A stretch of DNA of 64,000 nt from Piscicola geometra (Eukaryota; Annelida; Clitellata; Hirudinida; Piscicolidae), in contig OX030957.1 of assembly GCA_943735955.1 (NCBI GenBank), positions 4,659,801 to 4,723,800 on the forward strand, in the 5' to 3' direction. A program made the position numbers and the translations under genes. Below the pieces are notes generated by a model. It was not told where the DNA came from and made no database searches. It was given only the letters and a program-made list of their open reading frames with translations. Positions 28,818-41,651 of this stretch are shown here, one piece after another (the first letter of the stretch is position 1; each line of letters begins with the position of its first letter).

Positions 28818-31800
28818 TTACTTGGTCTCTTTGTATAAGTTTTCGATCACCATTTCGTACTTTTTAAGAACGTAAGGTCTTTTGAGCTTCATTGTAGGAC
28901 CTGTTGGAATTAAATTAGAGTTTCGAAATAAATAAATAAACGCGTTTGAGTTAATAAAAACTCTTTCCTAAAATAAAATTTAAAACTCAAATTTATTATT
29001 TTAAATTTTTTCAAAAATCGTACCGAGCTCTCCTCCGGGTATTGAGAAGTCGACCGGGAGAATGCTCCATTTTTGTATTTTCTGGGCGTTCGAAGTGGCT
29101 TGGAGGTTGACTTGGCTCATTGCTTCATCCAACGCCATCACTATTCGAGGGTCTGGATTGAAGGTTAGTTGACTCACCTTCTCCACCTCCACCCCCCTCT
29201 CCATACACCACTCCCTCGACACATCCGTCAACGTGTCCAAAGGTCTCATCGTATCCAGGTCTACGTCGCACTGTCGAAAGGGAAAATTTTAGGCTTAATG
29301 ATGGTATTTTTATTTTTTAAAGATTATTTTGTAAAAATAACCACCGATTGAATAAAAACTTATAGATGAAACAAAAACAAATTAATTAATAATTTTCTTA
29401 ACTACAAATGTTTTTAAAACAGCAATATTTAAGTTGTTAAGCAAAAAAGAATAGCAGACCTTGAAGGTGAGAAGGACGGAGAGAAACTTTTTTTTATCTC
29501 CCACCACCATGCAGTTGCTGATGCAGGGCAGGAGGCTTTTCAAGGTGTCTTCGATCGGAACAGGGGGAATGTTCTCGCCTCCGGACGTTATGATGAGTTC
29601 TGGAGAACAATTTAAAACCATAAAGTTTTTTAAAATAATATTTTAATGAGAATTTAATTAATTTCTTAAAAAAAGTAATAAAATTGTTATTCTAGAATAT
29701 TTAAAAAATGAATTATCACCTTTTTCTAATTATTAACATATTTGTTTTAAACAAACAAACAATGAATTTATCGATTATTAATCAAGAGGGGTATCCCATT
29801 TTACAAACTTCACGCTTTTAAATATTCCCTACTATGATTCGCTACTATATGCAAACCTTTAATTCTGCCAGTGATGAACAAAAAGCCTCTCTCATCCTCC
29901 CGTCCCAGGTCTCCAGAGTGAAGTCTGCCTTCCGGGTCGATGGCTTCTCGCGTCTTCTCTTCCTCCTTCAAGTACCCCATGAAAACGTGTCGGCCTTTCA
30001 TGCAAACCTGTGAACAGTTGTTGCAAGAATTTTCAAGTAAGTTTTATTTATTTTTTGAGAAACTCGTTCAAGTAGAAAAACGTATTGTTTTAAATTATTT
30101 TAAAACCCGTTTTCACGTAAAAATGCTCTTTTCAGTTCCATTATGAAATCTTATTTTCCAACACTAAAGCATCCCACACACCTCTCCTACTCCATCAGCA
30201 TCAGCGTTATCCAAAGTGGTCTGCAGTCCTGGATACACCTTGCCCACACTGCCCGGGTTGAAGCAGTCCGTGGTGTTCATTGTGTGCACGCCTGGCGTTG
30301 GTGGTTTATCGATAGAAATAAAGCCATTTTACAGAATGAAAAGAATGATTTAAATACTAATATTTTTTTAAATTAAAGAGATAAATTAACTTAATAAACA
30401 GTGAAATTCTTTTTAATTTTTTCATTATTGAAAAGATCAACAACTCACCGGTGCATTCGCTCATGCCGTATGCTTCGAGCAGTCGTAGGTCGAGACTCAA
30501 GAAAAAGTCCATTGTTTCTTTCCTGATGGGCGCTGCTCCACTCACGATGTAGAAGTAACGGTCAAAACCGAGCAGCTTTTTAACTTTTTTGAAAACTAAA
30601 AAGTTCGCTAAAGGGTACAACCAGTGTTTTCGACCTCTGTATGAATGGAGTGGAAGTAACAAAGTAATTTTAAATTGAAATATATTCATTATTTTAAACA
30701 ACAAAATTCTAATTGAATTTTTAAAAATAATTATGTAGCCTTCAAAACACACCCTTTTGCGACGGAGTATTGAGATTTGAGACCAACGTTTCTTGAAAAG
30801 GCAACTATTTTTTTCTTCAACCATTTGTTTTTTTTGCCTGCTGCCACCATGCCTTCATGCATCTTCTCCCACACCCTCGGAACGCCCATAAAGATTGTAG
30901 GTCGAACTTCTTTTAATGTGTCTTTCAGCGTTCCCTAAAATTAAAATTTTAATTAAATAATATTCCTATTTTAGTACTTCAAAAAACTAATTTTAAAAAC
31001 ACATTATATTTCAAAATCTGTTCCAAAAAAAGACACAGACCCCTGAGGAAAACTGCGAACAAACCTTGAGAGCATCTGGTCTAGCGAAGTGGACCGAGGC
31101 TCCAGCGGCGAGAGTGCTGTAAATGTCGAGAATCTGCGCGGCGATGTGACTTAGAGGCAGGTAGGAGACGACGACGTCCTTGTGGGAAGCGCCTGCATGC
31201 TCGTTCATTCTATTCGCTGCCCAGGAGAGCTGGAAAAGAGAAGATGAATTATTCTTAAAAACTGGAAATTTAATTTTAAACTGGATTTAATTTGTGAAAA
31301 TTCAATTTTTCTCACGTTGTCATGACTCAGCATGGCTCCTTTCGGATTGCCAGTTGTTCCGGACTGTTTTGGGAAATCATTTTAAATATAAATAATCTGA
31401 TTAGCTGGAATAAAGAAAATATCAAATATTGAAACACTCAAAAGTCAATTAGACGATCAAAAGGTTTTGCGCATGTACTTGACGATGTAAATAGTGAAGG
31501 AGGCTAGAGAATATTTCTATAAAATCGCTTTAGACACAATGAATTAGTCAGTATCTCTAAGTGGCTTGTTCCAAGAGATCTATCATAATACAATACAGCT
31601 TGATATTAACGTAAAATAACGATATTTTCAGACACTTTTAATTATTTATTTTTTATTTAATTGGTTTTCTATGTATATGAATAAAATTCTGTGTAAAATT
31701 ATATTCATCACAATTAATTTCAAATGTGTTATAATAAAAATAACGAAGAATAAGAAACAAATATTTTTCAATAGATAAATTTTCTGGATTTGAAAAAGTA

Positions 31801-34800
31801 CTTCAATAATACAAGTATTTTTAAACTTTTTGAAAAATAATTATTCGGAAATAACCGTAGACTGGAGTATTTTATGGTAGATTACCGTGTAAATGAGTGT
31901 GCAGCAGAGATTCGGCGCCAGTTGAGAGATTCTCGAGTTAAGTTTTGCATCGAAGGAGTCTTCTATCGAGCCCTTTTCTAGGTCGTCCCACTGCAATGGT
32001 GATTACAAATAATTTTAGGGATTTAAAATGATAATTTTTAAGCTAACTAAATGAATTTAAATTGCTGAAAAAATCTTTTTGCATAAAATATCTTATAAAA
32101 ATGATTTTTATACGAAGTGCTATTCTTTTACCTGCAACTAATCCATCCATAATCACACATAATACTCCATTAATTTCGTTTAATTAACCAACCATTTCCC
32201 ACCCTTCCATTCTTCTCCCTCCATACACAGCCTCTAACTAACTCCTCATCCCCCCTTTCCCCACCCATACTCACGGCATAGACATCAGGGTAGCTTTGAG
32301 AAGGTCTCCCTTCGTACTGAATAATCGCCTTCAACTCAGGCAGCTGATCTCGTATCTACGAAATACAGTTGAAACTATGAGCATTAAAAAAAAATATTTT
32401 GAAAAAATGTATAATTCGGTTACGATAGCTCCAAAAAGTTATTTTTCGTTGCAGAATACATTTTCTCTTGAAATATTTATCATAGAAGATTTTAAGTTTT
32501 AGAATAGATTTAAAAGGTTTTTATGGAGCAAACCTCTAGGAACTTCTGTAATTGTACGTCGTTCTCTACCACCACAATGTTGCACTCGGCGTTTTCGGCG
32601 ACGAATTGGCAAGCGGCTGGAGAGTTGGTTGTGTAGATTCCCACGGCCAAGCCACTGTTTGAAGGGATTTTATTTTGTTTAAACATTAATTTAGTTTTTA
32701 ATCACGATTTTGGGAATAGTACGTATTTTAGAAAAAATAAATAAAACCATATTGAATTAATATTAAACAAATACAACTTATTTAAACTTTTTTTTTAAAT
32801 TTAAAAAATTACCCAGCAAAGATGGCTGCCATATTCGCGATGAACCACTTTGAAGAGTTGAAGCCCAGGATGCCCACACCCTTGAACCTCTCCAGACCCA
32901 ACTGAGAAAGGAGGAAGGTGGGTGAAGGAGGAAAAAAAGATGAATAAGTTTGAGAAAAATAATAAATAATAATAGTAATAATAAAATAATAATAATATAA
33001 AAAAATAATAATAATAATTTGGACTATTTTTCTAAATTTTAATAAAATTTACTATGCGAAAAATAAAATTGTATATAGAGGTAGCCACTTTATTCTTGAT
33101 AGTGATATTGATAGCGAAGAAACACTAGTCAGTGACATTGGGATGCTTAGCAAATGGAAATTCCGGTTTACAACAAGAAACTCTTAACCAAAGTTGTTGT
33201 CCGATTTATCAAAAATCTGGAATAATTTGTTTAATGTATCGTAAAATACCAAAATCTTCGGACATTTATAATCTAAATTACACCTTCATTTTTTAAATCT
33301 AGTTTTTTTTAAAGTCTTACTTTCCACATACATTTTTAACCATCTATTTAAAAATACGAATGATGACACGTATAGCGGCCAATAAATTTATTGAAATAAC
33401 ACTATAATTTTTTTCCAAAATAAAAAATGTTATTATTACATGTCTGTAGGTTTTTGTATTCTATAGTTATACTTTTTTCAGGTTTTTTATCATGTTGAAG
33501 ATGTTGTTTATTGTTGCTTCTAAAACACGACTAAAGTCACCTTCCTGCAGACAACCCTTCATTGATTTTCAAGGCTGTTGCTGCTTTCTCGATTGCGTCA
33601 GTAGACTTAAGGCATTATCATCAGCTTCACTAGCAACTATCACTGTTTTCTAAATTAACACTATCGTCATAGTAATCAAAAATGTCTATGTAAAGTTTTT
33701 CGATCGAATAAATAAATGGAAAAACTTTTTATTGTTAAAATAAAGAAAGAATATAAAAGGAAAAAATAAAAAGGAAAAAATTAAAAAGAAGCTGATTTGA
33801 TACGACGGCAGAATGGCATTTTGACATTTAATTAGTGCCTCGCCAAAATCTTCATAAATATACATCTGTTTCCCGTTTCTGAAATCCTTTTAGTACTGCT
33901 GCTCTTAGGCACACATCTCAAGAGAGGATGAAAAGTGGAAAGTACGCTTTGGACTGAAATAGACTAATTGCTTCTTTGGCTTTTTATGCCTAATTTCAAC
34001 CTTTAAAGCACGGTTAATAAACTCAAGACACACATTCAGTAACACGCAAAGTTAACTTTTAAAATAGATTACGGTCTTCAAAATTTTTGAACAATACTTT
34101 AAAGCCTAGTTTTCTTTTGAAATTTATTTTTTAATTTATTAAACAAAATGACGACGAAGCTGGTTACCTTGATGAATACTTTGGCCATGTGTTCCACCTT
34201 CTGCAAGTACTCTGCGTACGTTATAGGCTTGTTGGTACCGTCAACCTTGTGGACTGTAAAGGCATTTTAGAAAAGTATGGACATTAATTTATCAAATTGG
34301 AAAATTAATTAAAACAAAATGGGTACTTAATAAAGAATTTATCTTTTTAGAGTTTAATTTATTATTATTATTTATAGATTTTTCAAATAAAATTATTATT
34401 ATATATCAAATACATTTTTACCACAATGCTTAAAATTAATCACTCAATAACAGGCCATTTAAAATCAATATATTTTTTCCACGCTAATTGCAAATAGGAA
34501 TATAAAAGTCAATGACGTACAGAAGCATTTCAAAAACCAAAAGCTCATGCATGAAAAATATCGATTACAACGCATAAAAAAAAACAAAAAAAGCTTCTAA
34601 CTCAGCGCAATTCTGTTCGCATGGTACTCCACAGTGCGTTTGAACATCGAGACGATGGTCAGGGGCTCTTGAGCACTGGCTCCGTGTGGACCAATGGTGA
34701 TCTTGACTGGCTTGTGCGCCTCTGTGACCCAGATGTCTTCGGTGTAGATGAGTTTGTTTTCGGCTGTGTGGGATGGAAGGTATGGCGTTAATATGGCTTG

Positions 34801-35949
34801 AAAGAAGTTGAAATAGTGGAAGAGGGTATACTTTATGGAAATATTATTCTTAAGAATGCTTGTCTATAAATAAAATGTAATAAATGTCCATTAAATTATC
34901 AGTATCATTTACACGCTATGAAAAGTGAACATAAATCCATTGGTATTATTCGAACTGAGTCACAATAAGAAGGAAATAAAGCATCAATTCACCAATAAGC
35001 ATTTTAAAAAAGTTTATTAGTACGCGAATTCCTTCAAGATTTCTATAAAGTAATTATGCATTCATCAGAGCTTGTCATTCTCATACAATTGAGTAGCTGT
35101 TTAGACGAATTAAAAGCCAAGGTATTTTTTATTATTTTATTAATAAATATTGATGTTTTGATTTTTGTTTCTTTGTCTTTTATCTTTGTTAATGATTATG
35201 CAAAATGACATTTTGTGTAACAGTCACATAGCTGAATAGACGCTTGCTTGGGATAATGCAAATTTGAAATAATTAATCGTTAATACTAGTGTTGAATGGT
35301 ATGAGCATAGCATAAGTTACATAATATTTAAACCAAACCACCAATTATTATTTTTAATTAGATCTAATTTTTAATATTAGAATCAATCTTATAGAACATC
35401 GCTATAATTCATACTACGGGTTCTTCTTTAAATTCTTGAAATATGTCTCAATTTGTCATTTCAAACATCCATTCATTAAAACGGTTTAATAAACGTTCTT
35501 CGTAGTGTTTACAGCTCTTTACACATGCGATCTTATGCAATGAGCTCATTCTAAGTAGGGACAGAACTTGTGACTTTATTACAATACATTGTATCTACTT
35601 TGAGATAATATATGAATAACTAAACTCAAAGTACCTGGGTACTCCTTCCATGTTTAAACAATTTTAAATAATTAATAGAGCGTTATTAGAATGCCAGTGA
35701 CCAACAAGTTTAACCATTTTGGCCGTTAGGCATTGAAGGAATCTATATACCTTGAAGATTAACAGAATAATCGAAGGACATAACAAATTCTACGTCAATA
35801 TAGGAGTCCACTGAAAGGTTCTTACAGGAACATTAAAACAAACAAACAAATTAAAATTACGTGAAGGATTTGATTATGAAGGTATATTTCAAAAATGGTT
35901 CAAAGAGAATCTCACCATTCGCCGAGGTTTTGGCATCAGGCTCCATCAT
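28818..35949 (-). CDS. ACSBG: Long-chain acyl-CoA synthetase, bubblegum family
   Basis: Sixteen minus-strand exons: 35949-35916, 34763-34602, 34253-34168, 32901-32813, 32654-32534, 32355-32275, 31990-31886, 31363-31316, 31229-31065, 30934-30753, 30636-30449, 30291-30182, 30007-29857, 29599-29460, 29270-29024, 28900-28818 (TAA). All phases match; total 663 aa (human ACSBG2 666). Motifs: LGLERFKGVGILGFNS, GIYTTNSPAACQFVA, P-loop-like SGTTGNPKGAMLSHD, LEAYGMSECTG, SGDLG, and GRIKELIITSGGENIPPVPI, the AMP-binding signature set with bubblegum-specific spacing. End: IQKWSILPVDFSIPGGELG and TMKLKRPYVLKKYE. Role: ATP-dependent activation of long/very-long-chain fatty acids to acyl-CoA. ATG chosen as the first of two adjacent Met codons. 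A MITE-like element sits 6 bp inside the intron after exon 7. Confidence 0.95.
31607..31879. mobile_element. MITE-like element copy 2, beside an ACSBG donor
   Basis: Left end TAACGTAAAATAAC (31607) and right end GTATTTTATGGTA (31867-31879) match the copy at 10949-11255 with few changes. The inner GACACTTTTAATTATT matches CACACTTTTAAATTATT of copy 1. It is 273 bp long with no ORF. On the gene strand it starts six bases after the exon 7 donor (exon border 31886). Confidence 0.55.
33237..33310. mobile_element. MITE-like element copy 3 (one end only)
   Basis: TATCGTAAAATAC (33237-33249) differs by one base from the 13-bp inverted repeat of copy 1. It is followed by CAAAATCTTCGGAC and a CACCTTCATTTTT stretch like other elements of this type. 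No partner end was found within 600 bp. Confidence 0.4.
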
Positions 35950-37066
35950 TGTAGAGCAAGACTTCCGCTGATCTTCCCTTGAATTAGTTACTAAACCTTT
36001 CGGGAAAATCTGTGATTACAGCGAATCTAGATAAGACACGAATAAATTGAATTAACTTAGTTATAATCAACTGAGTGTTCGATTTCGTCAAGGGTCAATT
36101 GAGACTGATGAACAGTGGCCACCACGCGATGTAATGCGCCGATTGAGATTTAAATGAAGCAGCCCTTTTATATGTAACTATGCTAGTGGCCTTTCAGAGC
36201 TGCGGTTGTTTAGGCGTGAGTAGTAGAACTAACGTCACATCGTACGATATTGCAATAGCCTACAAACCCGTTCTATTTTTGAACCTTTTCAATGTCTACA
36301 GTTCTTAAATAAATTGCCCAATTAGTTAAAGTCTCGGAAGCACATTTTGTGCCCTTTAGGTTCATCAAAAGTTGGGAAAATAGTGCTATAAATATGAAGC
36401 GCTATATTTAGGGCGCTATATAAATAGATTGAGCTGTTCACATACACGTGTGTATCGATCACACTCAGGTGTCACAAAAGCTCCTAACTTATATGAGGTT
36501 CTCCATAAATGCAACTTTTTTTCTCCAAAAAAATAAAATGTGTAAATTTATTTAATCTTAGTAAATATGATTTAATGCTCACAGACACCTTTGTACTTAA
36601 CCTAGACTCTTTAATGATGAAATCAACCTTTTGCATTCTTTCTTTTGACTCCAAGAGAAATGCGTTTATCTGAAATAAATTAGTGTTAGACCATTTTTTG
36701 ACATGCATCTGTTGCGAACTTTAAACTCAATAGTTTTGGAAGGGTCATGAAACTGATGAAACTGAGCTTATTTTTCAAAATTGCAAATTGAATTTGAAAG
36801 AAAAAAAGTTATTCATGATTTTTTGAGTAAAATTAATTTTTTTTCTAATTAAGGTACATTGAAGATGTTACAACTTTTAAATAAAAATTATCAGTCTATG
36901 GGAAAAAGCGATAATTAATGAAATATCGTAATAAATTATTTAAACAATTTTACATGGCTTTAAAATTAATTCATTGTATTTAGGAATTTTTGCAAATTCA
37001 TTATTTAAAAAAATATTTATTTATAATTTTAAATTGAATAAAATACACTACTAACTAAATTCCTGG
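35950..37066. promoter_or_regulatory. Head-to-head spacer between ACSBG and GINS4
   Basis: About 1.1 kb separates the two start codons on opposite strands, so both promoters must lie here unless 5'UTR introns extend further. No clear TATA or other element is recognised. Confidence 0.4.
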
Positions 37067-39300
37067 ATGGCCGATTTGAATGACTCAGGAGATGAGGCTG
37101 AAGTTGAGGATGATGAAAATGGCTTTATGTCATCAAAGGAAGTGCTAGCTCTTTTGCAAACAGTAAGAAAATTTTAGTCTTTTCATACCTATATGTATTC
37201 TATATTTTAAAATACATTCATTTCAAATTTCAATTTAAAATGCCCTTTATTAAAACATTTATTATCCTTATATAGTATAATAATAAAAAACACCCGAAAA
37301 TTCCATTCTTTGTCAATCCAAACAGGCGTGGCTAAACGAAAAGTTTGCTCCAGAGCTGCTGCCGCACAAGCAGGAAATGCTCGAATGCATGCTGGAGCAG
37401 GTGACAGCCATGCAGGACAACCTCGACAAGGCGCCCAAAGCTACCATGCGCATTTGTATCCACCGACTTGAGGTTGTTTGTTCTTTCTCTTCTTTTTGTA
37501 TCATTATCATTAACATAAGAAAAAATTTTAAAATGCTGCTAAGCATTGCTGTTTTCACTTGTAATATAAAATCTTGTTTAAAAAATAAAAAATTATTGCA
37601 GATTGAAAGAATCAGGTTTCTATTGAACAGCTATTTGAGAGAAAGATTGCATAAGGTTACATTACTGCATTTACTTTCACACAATTAAATTTCAACTCAT
37701 TCATCCTGCATCGTTATTAGGAAAATGCTCATTATTTTTCTTTTTATCAATATAATCATCATCATCATCAATACCACCACCATCATCATCTCATCTTCAT
37801 CATCATCATCAACTCATCATCATCTCACCATCATCATCATCATCATCACCATCTCATCATCAGATAGAGCACTTTTGCATGGATCTGCTGTCACAAGATG
37901 CTAAGGAGCAGGAGGAGAGGATGTCAGAAGGGGAGCTGCAATTCGCTCGGGAGTTTGTGGATTTGCATCTGAGATTAGAATTAATACGAATCAATTATAA
38001 AAAAATTAAAATAGTTGTTCAAATCAATATAAATCAATTGTTAAAAGATTTAGTAACTTAATTTGTTCTCATCATCATCATCATCATCATCATCGTATAC
38101 CTCATCATCATCATCATCATCAACAACATCATCATCATCTTCCTCATCATGAACATCATCATCATCGCCATCTGCTAAGGTACAAGAGCAACTACGAAGA
38201 ACTGATGCACAAGAGTGTCTTGAAGGACCTGCCCAAGAACCTCCAGTCGCTCGGTGGCAAGGAGATGAGTGAGTGGTTGTTGTTGGAGGTGTTGTGATGG
38301 TGTTGTGGTGGTGTTGTTGTATGTTGATGGCTGGGGGTGGTGTTGTTGGTGATGTTGTTAATTAAGTTATGGGTAGAATTTTTGTTGTTGTTGGAGAAGG
38401 TGTTGTTGGTTGTGTTGTTGCTAGTTGAGTTACTGGTCGAATTTTTGTTGTTTTTGCTTGTGTTGTTAGTTAAGTTTCTGGAAAAAAAATTTTTGTTGCT
38501 GCTGATGTTTTGGTGTTGTAATTACTGCGTTATGTCTAGGTTTAATTGTGTATATGAAAGTTGCATAAAGCATCATAGAAATATTAATAATAATAAAAGA
38601 AATAATATTAATAATAAAAGAAATAATATTAATAATAAAAGAAATAATAATTATAAAAGAAATAATAATATTAATAATAATAGAAATAATATTAATAATA
38701 ATAAGAGAAATGATAAAAATAGTAATAATAATATGATCATCAAAACCAAGATCAAATAATTAAATGCAAAGTAATTCTCCCACCACCAGCATCAACGCAC
38801 CCACAGAAGCGCTGGCAAACCTCGACAGTTACGTCTTCAGCAGGGTGAAGAAGGCCGTCAGTGATGTGGTCGTCGATGAGGGGGTCGATGAGAGGTTTGA
38901 TAACCATTAATTATATTGATAATTGTTTATTAATTAATAATTTTAAAAAATTATTATTTTATTTTTTGTATTTTTTCTTTTTTGCGTCTCGAAGCCGTTT
39001 AGAACGGAAATTTCCGCTATTCAGTATTCGGAAAACTTAAAAATTATCGTCATTGGAAAGTTTTAAAAGTGTAATCAAAATATATAAAATTCGACTAATA
39101 CATCGGACTTTACGTCTATTCGATTTTTTATTCAAGCATTTTCACTAACATGTCTTGTATCCTTGCATTTCTATTCAATATCTCTTTCCCAACACTCCAG
39201 GGAGGGCAGTATGATAGACCTCCTCCCTGGTGACCAACACCTCATCTCATACGCGCCCATACGCCATCTCATCCAGTCCGACCACCTGACACTCGTATAG
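37067..39300 (+). CDS. GINS4: DNA replication complex GINS subunit SLD5
   Basis: Seven exons: 37067-37162, 37326-37472, 37602-37655, 37864-37952, 38180-38268, 38807-38894, 39201-39300 (TAG); 220 aa (human 223). Seen: acidic N-terminus, AWLNEKFAPELLPHKQEMLE, IERIRFLLNSYLRERLHKIE, LQFARE-YKSNYEELMHKSVL, NLDSYVFSRV, MIDLLPGDQHLISYAPI. These follow the SLD5 A-domain and the C-terminal B-domain. Role: with PSF1-3 it forms the GINS tetramer of the CMG replicative helicase (MCM2-7, CDC45). Exon 4 ends at CGGGA|GTTTGT: this donor, not the longer open frame, gives gap-free continuity into exon 5. Several introns consist of ATC, GTT or AAT repeats. Confidence 0.95.
37745..37863 (+). repeat. (ATC)n repeat forming the GINS4 exon 4 acceptor
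   Basis: ATCATC runs with short interruptions end in CATCATCAG|ATA at 37863/37864, so the repeat itself supplies the acceptor AG context. Confidence 0.85.
38065..38170 (+). repeat. (ATC)n repeat in GINS4 intron 4
   Basis: ATCATC blocks fill the intron up to CTGCTAAG|G, the exon 5 acceptor at 38179/38180. Confidence 0.8.
38269..38760 (+). repeat. GTT-rich then AAT-rich tandem repeats in GINS4 intron 5
   Basis: GTTGTTG/GGTGTTG units begin immediately at the donor GTGAGTGG. After about 38575 come (AATAAT)-(AAAAGAA) units. The 140-codon frame spanning them is repeat-derived and is not an exon. Confidence 0.75.
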
Positions 39301-39570
39301 TCTTTAAACTCTATAGACTTTCTACTGTATAGATTCTAGCTTTAGTTTTCTGTTATTTTTTTAAACCTCTTTTGATTTTTGATTATTATTTTGTTACCGA
39401 ACTTTTTGCGTTTATTAAATATAACAATTCAGTGGATTTGTATCGAATTTTATTTTTCTCATTTAAACGCAATGGTTAAATGAGTTGATATCGCTCAATA
39501 ATCTAAAAGCCTTGAATAATCTTCAAAACATCGTTTTTATTTTATTTTTCATTTTTTAAATAACCCTTAA

Positions 39571-40272
39571 TCATTTACTTTTGACTGATTGCCTAGACGA
39601 ACTTCTGCTCATTTCCTTTCGTTTGTTTTTGGCGCTATTTTGAGCTTCTTCCACTTTCACCGACTCCGCAAGACTCCAGTCCAGCTTGAAGTTGCTCGGT
39701 TCTTCGCTTATAAACGCTTCAAAAGCACTGTAGTCTATCACGTTTGCATTCTTCTTATTTTCCTTCCCTTTGATGTCTTTCCTTTTTCTCGAACTGTTTT
39801 TTGAATCTTCTTTGGTTTCGTTTTCTTTCTTGATCACTATATATTCTTTAACTTCAGCGCCTAATATGTCTTTAGCGACGTCTGTCTTGTGTGCTTGCAA
39901 GCCTTGAACGTTTCCTTTGGGAGTCAAATTGAGCAATTTCAAACAATAATTCGATCTTTGTCATTTAAACGAACAAATTATAAACTAAATCACACTCAGC
40001 TAATAAATCGATTCTTTATTATGATAAAACTAAATCATTTTAAGACAGAAGACAAATTTTCAGTTAAATTAGAATTTACTTTAACTAATAATTTAACTGT
40101 AAATTAAGTTGAATAAAATCTTTCTAACAAAACCTTTGCAATCACTCAAGTCGACCAGGCATGAGCTGACCAGACCGACAGAAGTCCTTATGTACTCCAT
40201 TAAGTGATCAACCCTGCAGTCTGCATTGCAGTGCAGTGTCCGATTTTCTCCATATAGCACTTTTATCAGCAT
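39571..40272 (-). CDS. CXorf65/C22orf15-like small protein
   Basis: Two minus-strand exons, 40272-40134 and 39914-39571 (TGA), join phase 1 to give 160 aa. Exon 1 reads MLIKVLYGENRTLHCNADC, DHLMEYIRTSVGL and VDLSDCKG. Exon 2 continues NVQGLQAHKTDVAKDIL and VKEYIVIKKENE, then a Lys/Ser-rich basic tail. The order (M-x-I-K-V/H-G, N-x-x-C, L-x-x-Y-I-R-x-x-x-G-L, D-L, then a Y-x-V-x-K strand) matches the vertebrate CXorf65/C22orf15 family, of unknown function. The open frame extends upstream of 39914, but the acceptor at CCCAAAG|GA is the one that fits the exon 1 phase. The gene is tail-to-tail with GINS4 (270 bp) and head-to-head with TUSC2. Confidence 0.75.
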
Positions 40273-40829
40273 CTGTGCTTTTATTTGTTAAATTGTTATC
40301 TTAGGACCTAAGACATAGGTTTGTGAAAATGTATGTAATACCTATGATAATCGAATAAATGAATCAAGGTTATTTAAAAAAATGTATAGTTTACAAAATA
40401 GTATAATAATTAAATTTTTATCTTTAAAAAGTTTTTTTTTTCTTAACTAATTAAATCACCTTAGAAACTATTTGCACTCTTAATTAAAAGTACGTTACGA
40501 AATTAAATCTTAACAATGTTTTCATCTGAAATTTATTTCAATGAAAGATCAAGGTTTCTCAATAAAAATTTAAATAAAGAAATATGAGCTTAAAAATTTA
40601 TGTTTTTTTATAAAATTTATAACCATTGGAAGTTCTATGCATTTACTTTTAAATAAAAATAAATTTAAACTAGTATTTCGTCTATCGTTCTTCTAGAAAA
40701 ATTTAAATATCAAATAAGGTTTTTTCGTTTTGAATTTTATGAATTATTCTATGGACTCAAGCATTTTTTTATTCAGATTCGTATTGGATTTAAAACTCAA
40801 AAATACTGTATCGGTTAATTTGTGACGTG
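40273..40829. promoter_or_regulatory. Head-to-head spacer, CXorf65-like gene and TUSC2
   Basis: 557 bp of AT-rich sequence lies between the two divergent ATGs, so a shared bidirectional promoter is likely. No TATA or CpG-rich core is recognised. Confidence 0.4.
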
Positions 40830-41261
40830 ATGGGTCAGGCGGGATCCACAATTCACAGACTATTCAAATCCGCTCCAAATGAAAATTCTGAAACGAAAAA
40901 TAACTTCCAAAATACAGCGAATGTTTCACCCTTCGTCTACGAAAAAGAAAGGTACAACCAGTAATTTGTTAATAATAACAATAATTTCAATTAATTACCA
41001 ATTGAAATATTTAAAAAATGCAATAGTAAATAATAAAATTTATGTCGATTTATTTTTGTTAAAATTTTATTTGACAGCTCCTTATACATAGACGAAGATG
41101 GAGATCTGGCTGACGAATTCTACTCAGAAGTTCTTACTAAAGATGGAGTCAAAATGATGAGGATTCCAAATGAAAAATTAAAACCACTAGGCCGCATTTG
41201 TCATAATATTCCTAGACTCAACAAAAATCTTCCTGTACTTTTATTTCAAGTGAAATCTTAA
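40830..41261 (+). CDS. TUSC2: Tumor suppressor candidate 2 (FUS1) homologue
   Basis: Exons 40830-40951 and 41078-41261 (TAA) join in phase 2 to 101 aa (human 110). Start MGQAGST has Gly2 and a small residue at position 6, the N-myristoylation pattern also used by human TUSC2. Exon 1 ends SPFVYEKE; exon 2 reads SLYIDEDGDLADEFYSEVLT, then LGRICHNIPRL and LPVLLFQV. The YxDEDGDLAxEFY core is diagnostic. Known role: small mitochondrial-associated protein affecting Ca2+ handling and apoptosis in mammals. The gene is too split to appear as one long frame. Confidence 0.92.
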
Positions 41262-41651
41262 AAATCGAAAATTTAAATTCATTATTCTATCAAATTAATT
41301 TTTAATTATTTTCAAAATCAAATCTATCATGTTCAATCGATATTTAAAGTCTTCATGTATTCAATTAGTTATAGTCTCTGTTAATTAGCAAGGGATTAGA
41401 ATGCTGCAAAGGCTAAGTCAGTATCACTATATCAACACATAAATTTAATGATTGTTTAAATATTATTCCAAAATTAAAATTTCAAAAAACACAACTAGAA
41501 ATTTTCATTATGGGTGTATTAAATATTTTTAAATGTTGTCTTAAAATATCAAAATTTCATGTGAAATATAAACACAATCCATTATAAATCATGTCTACTC
41601 CCAAGTAGTGAATGTATATGTTTATGATGCAAAAAGATGAAAGTATTCGCT

